From Thermomicrobiales bacterium (lineage in GTDB: Bacteria > Chloroflexota > Chloroflexia > Thermomicrobiales > UBA6265): a stretch of DNA of 9,623 nucleotides. The DNA is taken from the NCBI GenBank assembly GCA_025928535.1, contig JAICJJ010000065.1, positions 1-9,623 of the forward strand. Direction: 5' to 3'. How positions within the stretch are numbered: position 1 is the stretch's first letter; each line of letters begins with the position of its first letter. The notes beneath the pieces were generated by a model that saw only the letters and a program-made list of their open reading frames with translations, did not search any database and was not told the origin of the DNA. A program made the position numbers and the translations under genes. Shown here piece by piece: positions 7,254 through 9,623 of the stretch.

Positions 7254-7299
7254 GCGCGCCAGCAGTCCCGCATGCAGGACGGATGGCGCGCGAAGCGCG
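7254..7299 (-). promoter_or_regulatory. Nested inverted repeats in the DUF2182-methyltransferase gap
   Basis: The minus strand has an 8-bp perfect inverted repeat, GCGCGCCA (7291-7284) with TGGCGCGC (7261-7254). Inside it a symmetrical 3+3 internal loop leads to a 4-bp stem, GTCC / GGAC, with an 8-nt loop containing the palindrome GCATGC. A second hairpin, CGCGC-TTC-GCGCG (7299-7287), shares bases 7291-7287 with the first, so only one can form at a time. The element starts 20 nt after the DUF2182 stop codon and ends 15 nt before AGGAGG. Only TTGG follows the stem, so a standard terminator is unlikely. Attenuation, RNA processing or stabilisation are possible. Confidence 0.4.
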
Positions 7300-7318
7300 G
7301 ATGGAACGGCGCCGGCGG

Positions 7319-8206
7319 TCACGCGATCCAGGGCATCGTGAACGCGCCGGCGGCGACCACCAGCCCGAGCGCGATCAGCGCCCCGCCGACGACCGCGGAC
7401 GTGACCCGGCCGTGCGGCGCGATTTTTTCGACGAAGACGACGAGCGTCAGCAACAGCATCCAGGCCAGGCTCATCACCCCGGCCGCGACGAGGACCGCGA
7501 AGAGCGCCCAGCAGCAGCCGAGACAATAGAGGCCGTGCGCGACGCCCATTCGCAGCGCGCCGAACCGCCCGTCTTGCCAGTGCGTCATGACGAAACTCAG
7601 CGGCGAGCGGCAATGGCCGAGGCAGACGCGCTTGAGCGGCGTCAACTGGTAGACCCCGGCCACGATCAGCGTCGCCCCCAGCGCGATCGGCGCCCAGGTC
7701 GCCCGGCCATTGGCGCCGAGGCGGGTCGCCGCGTCGCTCGCGAGTTGAATCAGCCCGAAGACCACGACGCCGGCCGCCGCCCAGACCAGCAGATAGCCCG
7801 CGGCGAAAACCCACGTCGACACGAACGGCCCGCCCTGCGCCCGGCGTCGCGCGTAGACGTGGTGGAACATCAGCAGCATCGGCGCGGCGGCCGGAAACAT
7901 CATCGCCGCCATCATCACCGTCCAGACGGCGAGAAAGGCGACGATGCCGGCGGCGGACCAGCCGACCGACGCCGCGCCGGACGTCGTCATGTCCGACATG
8001 CCGCCCATGTCGCCCATGCCGCCGGCCGCGCCGCGCGCGACGACGCCCATCGGCATGTTCATCGACCGCGCCCAGGCGATGGTCAGCGCCCAGGCGCCGG
8101 CCGTCAGCGCCGCGAGCAGCGCGACGATCGCCCATTGGCCGCGCCCCAATGGATCGGCCGGCCGCCAGAACCGGCGCGGCGCTTGCGGGCTCGATGATGC
8201 GGTCAT
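7319..8206 (-). CDS. DUF2182 multi-pass membrane protein (predicted metal-binding)
   Basis: A 295-residue integral membrane protein of the DUF2182 family, described as predicted metal-binding; its biochemical role is not established. About seven hydrophobic segments are visible, near 24-46, 84-106, 130-152, 170-187, 222-243, 246-263 and 270-290. Family hallmarks are AVWTVMMAAMMFPAAAPMLL (93-112), LKRVCLGHCRSPL (191-203) and GLYCLGCCWALF (225-236). The cysteines of CLGHC and CLGCC, His198 and His224 are possible metal ligands. Between the first two segments lies a methionine-rich stretch (Met49, 51, 53, 64, 67, 70, 73) in a Gly/Asp background, suggestive of copper or silver binding. The start at 8206 has GAGGGAG 6 nt upstream. 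It follows aminotransferase 2 by only 28 bp, so the two are very likely co-transcribed. Confidence 0.9.
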   Translation of the reverse strand: MTASSSPQAPRRFWRPADPLGRGQWAIVALLAALTAGAWALTIAWARSMNMPMGVVARGAAGGMGDMGGMSDMTTSGAASVGWSAAGIVAFLAVWTVMMAAMMFPAAAPMLLMFHHVYARRRAQGGPFVSTWVFAAGYLLVWAAAGVVVFGLIQLASDAATRLGANGRATWAPIALGATLIVAGVYQLTPLKRVCLGHCRSPLSFVMTHWQDGRFGALRMGVAHGLYCLGCCWALFAVLVAAGVMSLAWMLLLTLVVFVEKIAPHGRVTSAVVGGALIALGLVVAAGAFTMPWIA

Positions 8207-8234
8207 CGTCTGCTCCCTCGATCAGCCACGGTCG

Positions 8235-9443
8235 TCAGACCGCGACGGCGGGCGTCTGCCGGATGGCGGCGGCGAAACCGGGTAAGGCGCGCTGGCACAT
8301 CTCATCGGACGCCGTGAGACACATTTGGAAAAAGCCCGGCGTCTCGAAGACCGTGCCCGGCACGACGAGGATGCCGGCGTCCGCGAGGCGCCGTGCGAAG
8401 GCGACGTCGTCCGGGTCCGGCGACCGGGGGAAGAGGTAGAAGGTTCCCTCGGGCCGGTGGACCTGATAGCCCATCCGCGTCAGTTCCCCGACCAGCAGAT
8501 CGCGACGCCGTTCCAGTTGCGCCAGATCGATCACCTGGCCTTCCAGTTCCGGCAACGCGTATTGCAGGTCGGCGTTGGGGAAGGCGCATCCCATCATTCC
8601 CTGCACTTGCCGCGCGGCCGGCCGCAGCGCTTCCCGGTCAGGCAGGTCGGGCGGCAAGGCGAGATACCCGACGCGCTGCCCCGGCGCGAGGAGCGTTTTG
8701 CCGTAACTGTAGGCGACGAGGGTATGGCGGTAATAGGCGGCGGGCGGGTGAAATTGCTGGTCCGAGAAGACGATCCGGTTGTAGGCCTCATCCGAGAGGA
8801 GCAGGATGCGGCGGCCGATTCGGTGCGACGCGTCGTCGAGCGCCGCGGCGAGCCGACGCAACGTCGTCGGCGGGTAGATGCGGCCGGTCGGGTTGTTCGG
8901 CGTGTTGACGATGACGACGCGGGTGCGCGGGGTGATCGCGGCGGCAATGGCGTCCACGTCGAGATCGAGCGTGGCCGGATCGATCCGGACCTTGACCGGA
9001 ACGAGCCCCGCTTCGAGCGCCAACCCTTCGTAGAAAAACCAGGGCGGCAGATTGAAGACCACTTCGTCGCCCGGATCGGCCACGAGCTTGAGACCGAGGG
9101 CGAGCGCCGAAAAGCCGCCGGTCGTCAGCAGCATGTCTTCCGGCGCAAAGGGGAGGCCGGTCAGGCGCTGGAAACCAGCCGCGGCGGCCTCCTGCGCCGC
9201 CGGCTGATATGTCTGGTAGCCGAACCAACCGGGATGCTGCGGGATGAGCGCGCGCTGCAACGCCGACACGTACGCGTCTGACGGCATGTCGTGGGGGTTG
9301 CCGAAAGTGAAATCGATCGCGTTCGGTTCGGCGGCGCGGCGTTCGTAGTCGATCGCGTCGAGGTAGGCGAACACCCGACGACCCGGTTCGGTGGCGCTCA
9401 GCGCATCCGCGCGCTGGGAGACGAGGGCGGACGACGTCGACAT
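8235..9443 (-). CDS. PLP-dependent aminotransferase, class I/II fold (copy 2, altered carboxylate site)
   Basis: A 402-residue paralogue of the gene at 266-1459. Cofactor residues are all present: NTPNNPTG at 180-187, Asp218 and Tyr221 in SDEAYNRI, Schiff-base Lys249 in SYGKTLLAPGQRVGY, and Arg257. The C-terminal arginine that normally binds the substrate carboxylate is replaced: the segment reads FFQMCLTA, with Gln373 (codon CAA, 8325-8327) where copy 1 has Arg370 in HFRICLTA. Hand alignment of copy 1 residues 94-188 gives 80 of 95 identities; the N-terminal 45 residues and the 270-320 region are much more different. The start at 9443 is chosen because GGGAG lies 6 nt upstream; the open frame continues to an ATG at 9500 without one. 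It is the first gene of the visible row. The reaction should still be transamination or a related PLP chemistry, with a different substrate preference. Confidence 0.94.
   Translation of the reverse strand: MSTSSALVSQRADALSATEPGRRVFAYLDAIDYERRAAEPNAIDFTFGNPHDMPSDAYVSALQRALIPQHPGWFGYQTYQPAAQEAAAAGFQRLTGLPFAPEDMLLTTGGFSALALGLKLVADPGDEVVFNLPPWFFYEGLALEAGLVPVKVRIDPATLDLDVDAIAAAITPRTRVVIVNTPNNPTGRIYPPTTLRRLAAALDDASHRIGRRILLLSDEAYNRIVFSDQQFHPPAAYYRHTLVAYSYGKTLLAPGQRVGYLALPPDLPDREALRPAARQVQGMMGCAFPNADLQYALPELEGQVIDLAQLERRRDLLVGELTRMGYQVHRPEGTFYLFPRSPDPDDVAFARRLADAGILVVPGTVFETPGFFQMCLTASDEMCQRALPGFAAAIRQTPAVAV
8875..8918 (-). repeat. 44-bp exact direct repeat, copy in aminotransferase 2
   Basis: Identical to 900-943 in aminotransferase 1 and in the same orientation. 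Recombination between the two copies would remove about 8 kb carrying the DUF2182, methyltransferase, LuxR and flavoprotein genes, and leave one hybrid aminotransferase. Confidence 0.95.
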
Positions 9444-9449
9444 TGGCGA

Positions 9450-9454
9450 CTCCC
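9450..9454 (-). promoter_or_regulatory. Ribosome binding site fixing the aminotransferase 2 start
   Basis: GGGAG on the minus strand lies 6 nt before the ATG at 9443 and decides this start over the in-frame ATG at 9500. Confidence 0.65.
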
Positions 9455-9497
9455 GGCATGACGGCGGCACGAGAATTCTGAAGAATCGGCAAGGTAG

Positions 9498-9523
9498 CAC
9501 ACGACGTGTTCTGACGTGGCGTG
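9498..9523 (-). promoter_or_regulatory. Repeat-rich upstream region of aminotransferase 2, possible operator or promoter
   Basis: In the only upstream region of the gene row there is an 11-bp inverted repeat, ACACG-N-CGTGT (9499-9509). CACGTC on the minus strand also occurs twice exactly 10 bp apart (9518-9513 and 9508-9503), one helical turn, which is typical of sites bound by a dimer or tandem regulator. A weak -10-like TACCTT lies just downstream (9496-9491) with no good -35. From here to the right edge I see no gene, only a possible CCTGG / CCAGG stem near 9553-9577. Confidence 0.3.
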
Positions 9524-9623
9524 AGCGCGCGGCATTGACTGCCTCCCGTGGGACCCTGGCGCCCGGCTGATGACCAGGCCGCGTCCGTACGTGCGGCTCC
9601 CGGTCAGCGGCGAATCGCCACGA

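Noticed and set aside
8325..9281. A 318-codon plus-strand open frame whose product resembles part of the frame at 248-5035
   Set aside because: The similarity arises because both are the antisense of the paralogous aminotransferases; it is not an independent gene family.
9535..9540. TTGACT on the plus strand as a -35 box for a rightward gene
   Set aside because: No -10 hexamer is found at 16-18 bp and no gene start follows before the edge.
9530..9623. Short resemblances near the right edge to 16S rRNA (ACGGGAGGCAG) and to group II intron ends (GAGCCGCACGTACGG)
   Set aside because: The matches are 11 to 15 bases, and the surrounding conserved bases of either element are absent; there is no domain V fold or rRNA context.

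Overview
The window is GC-rich, densely coding bacterial DNA in which every supported gene lies on the minus strand, so transcription runs from the right edge to the left. Six complete genes and one gene cut by the left edge are separated by gaps of 28 to 141 bp, and all except the last have a recognisable purine-rich ribosome binding site. This is compatible with one long operon or a few overlapping transcription units. I see no tRNA, rRNA, CRISPR array, insertion sequence or phage gene. The composition, a LuxR-type ATPase of the 'GEPGIGKT' kind, an Rv2258c-like methyltransferase and a single-histidine-type BBE flavoprotein would fit Chloroflexota (Thermomicrobia-like) or Actinobacteria. That placement is a guess from protein style only.

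In transcription order the layout is: aminotransferase 2 (9443-8235), a DUF2182 membrane protein (8206-7319), a SAM-dependent methyltransferase (7227-6154), a large ATP-binding LuxR-family regulator (6067-3089), an FAD-dependent oxidoreductase of the BBE-like type (2947-1559), aminotransferase 1 (1459-266), and the N-terminal 54 codons of an ECF-type sigma-70 factor (163 to the left edge).

The two aminotransferases are close paralogues that bracket the other four complete genes. By hand count they are identical at 80 of 95 residues across the central cofactor-binding region, and they share an exact 44-bp DNA repeat 7,975 bp apart. Aminotransferase 1 keeps the arginine expected to bind the substrate carboxylate. 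Aminotransferase 2 has glutamine there, so the copies have probably diverged in substrate.

Amino-group transfer, flavin-dependent oxidation and methylation, together with two regulators, make a plausible small-molecule (amine or amino-acid derived) pathway, but no substrate can be read from the sequence. Two leaders, those of the flavoprotein and the methyltransferase, contain nested inverted repeats with mutually exclusive pairings. In the flavoprotein leader the long stem covers half of the Shine-Dalgarno sequence. These leaders and the altered aminotransferase active site are the most checkable unusual points here.
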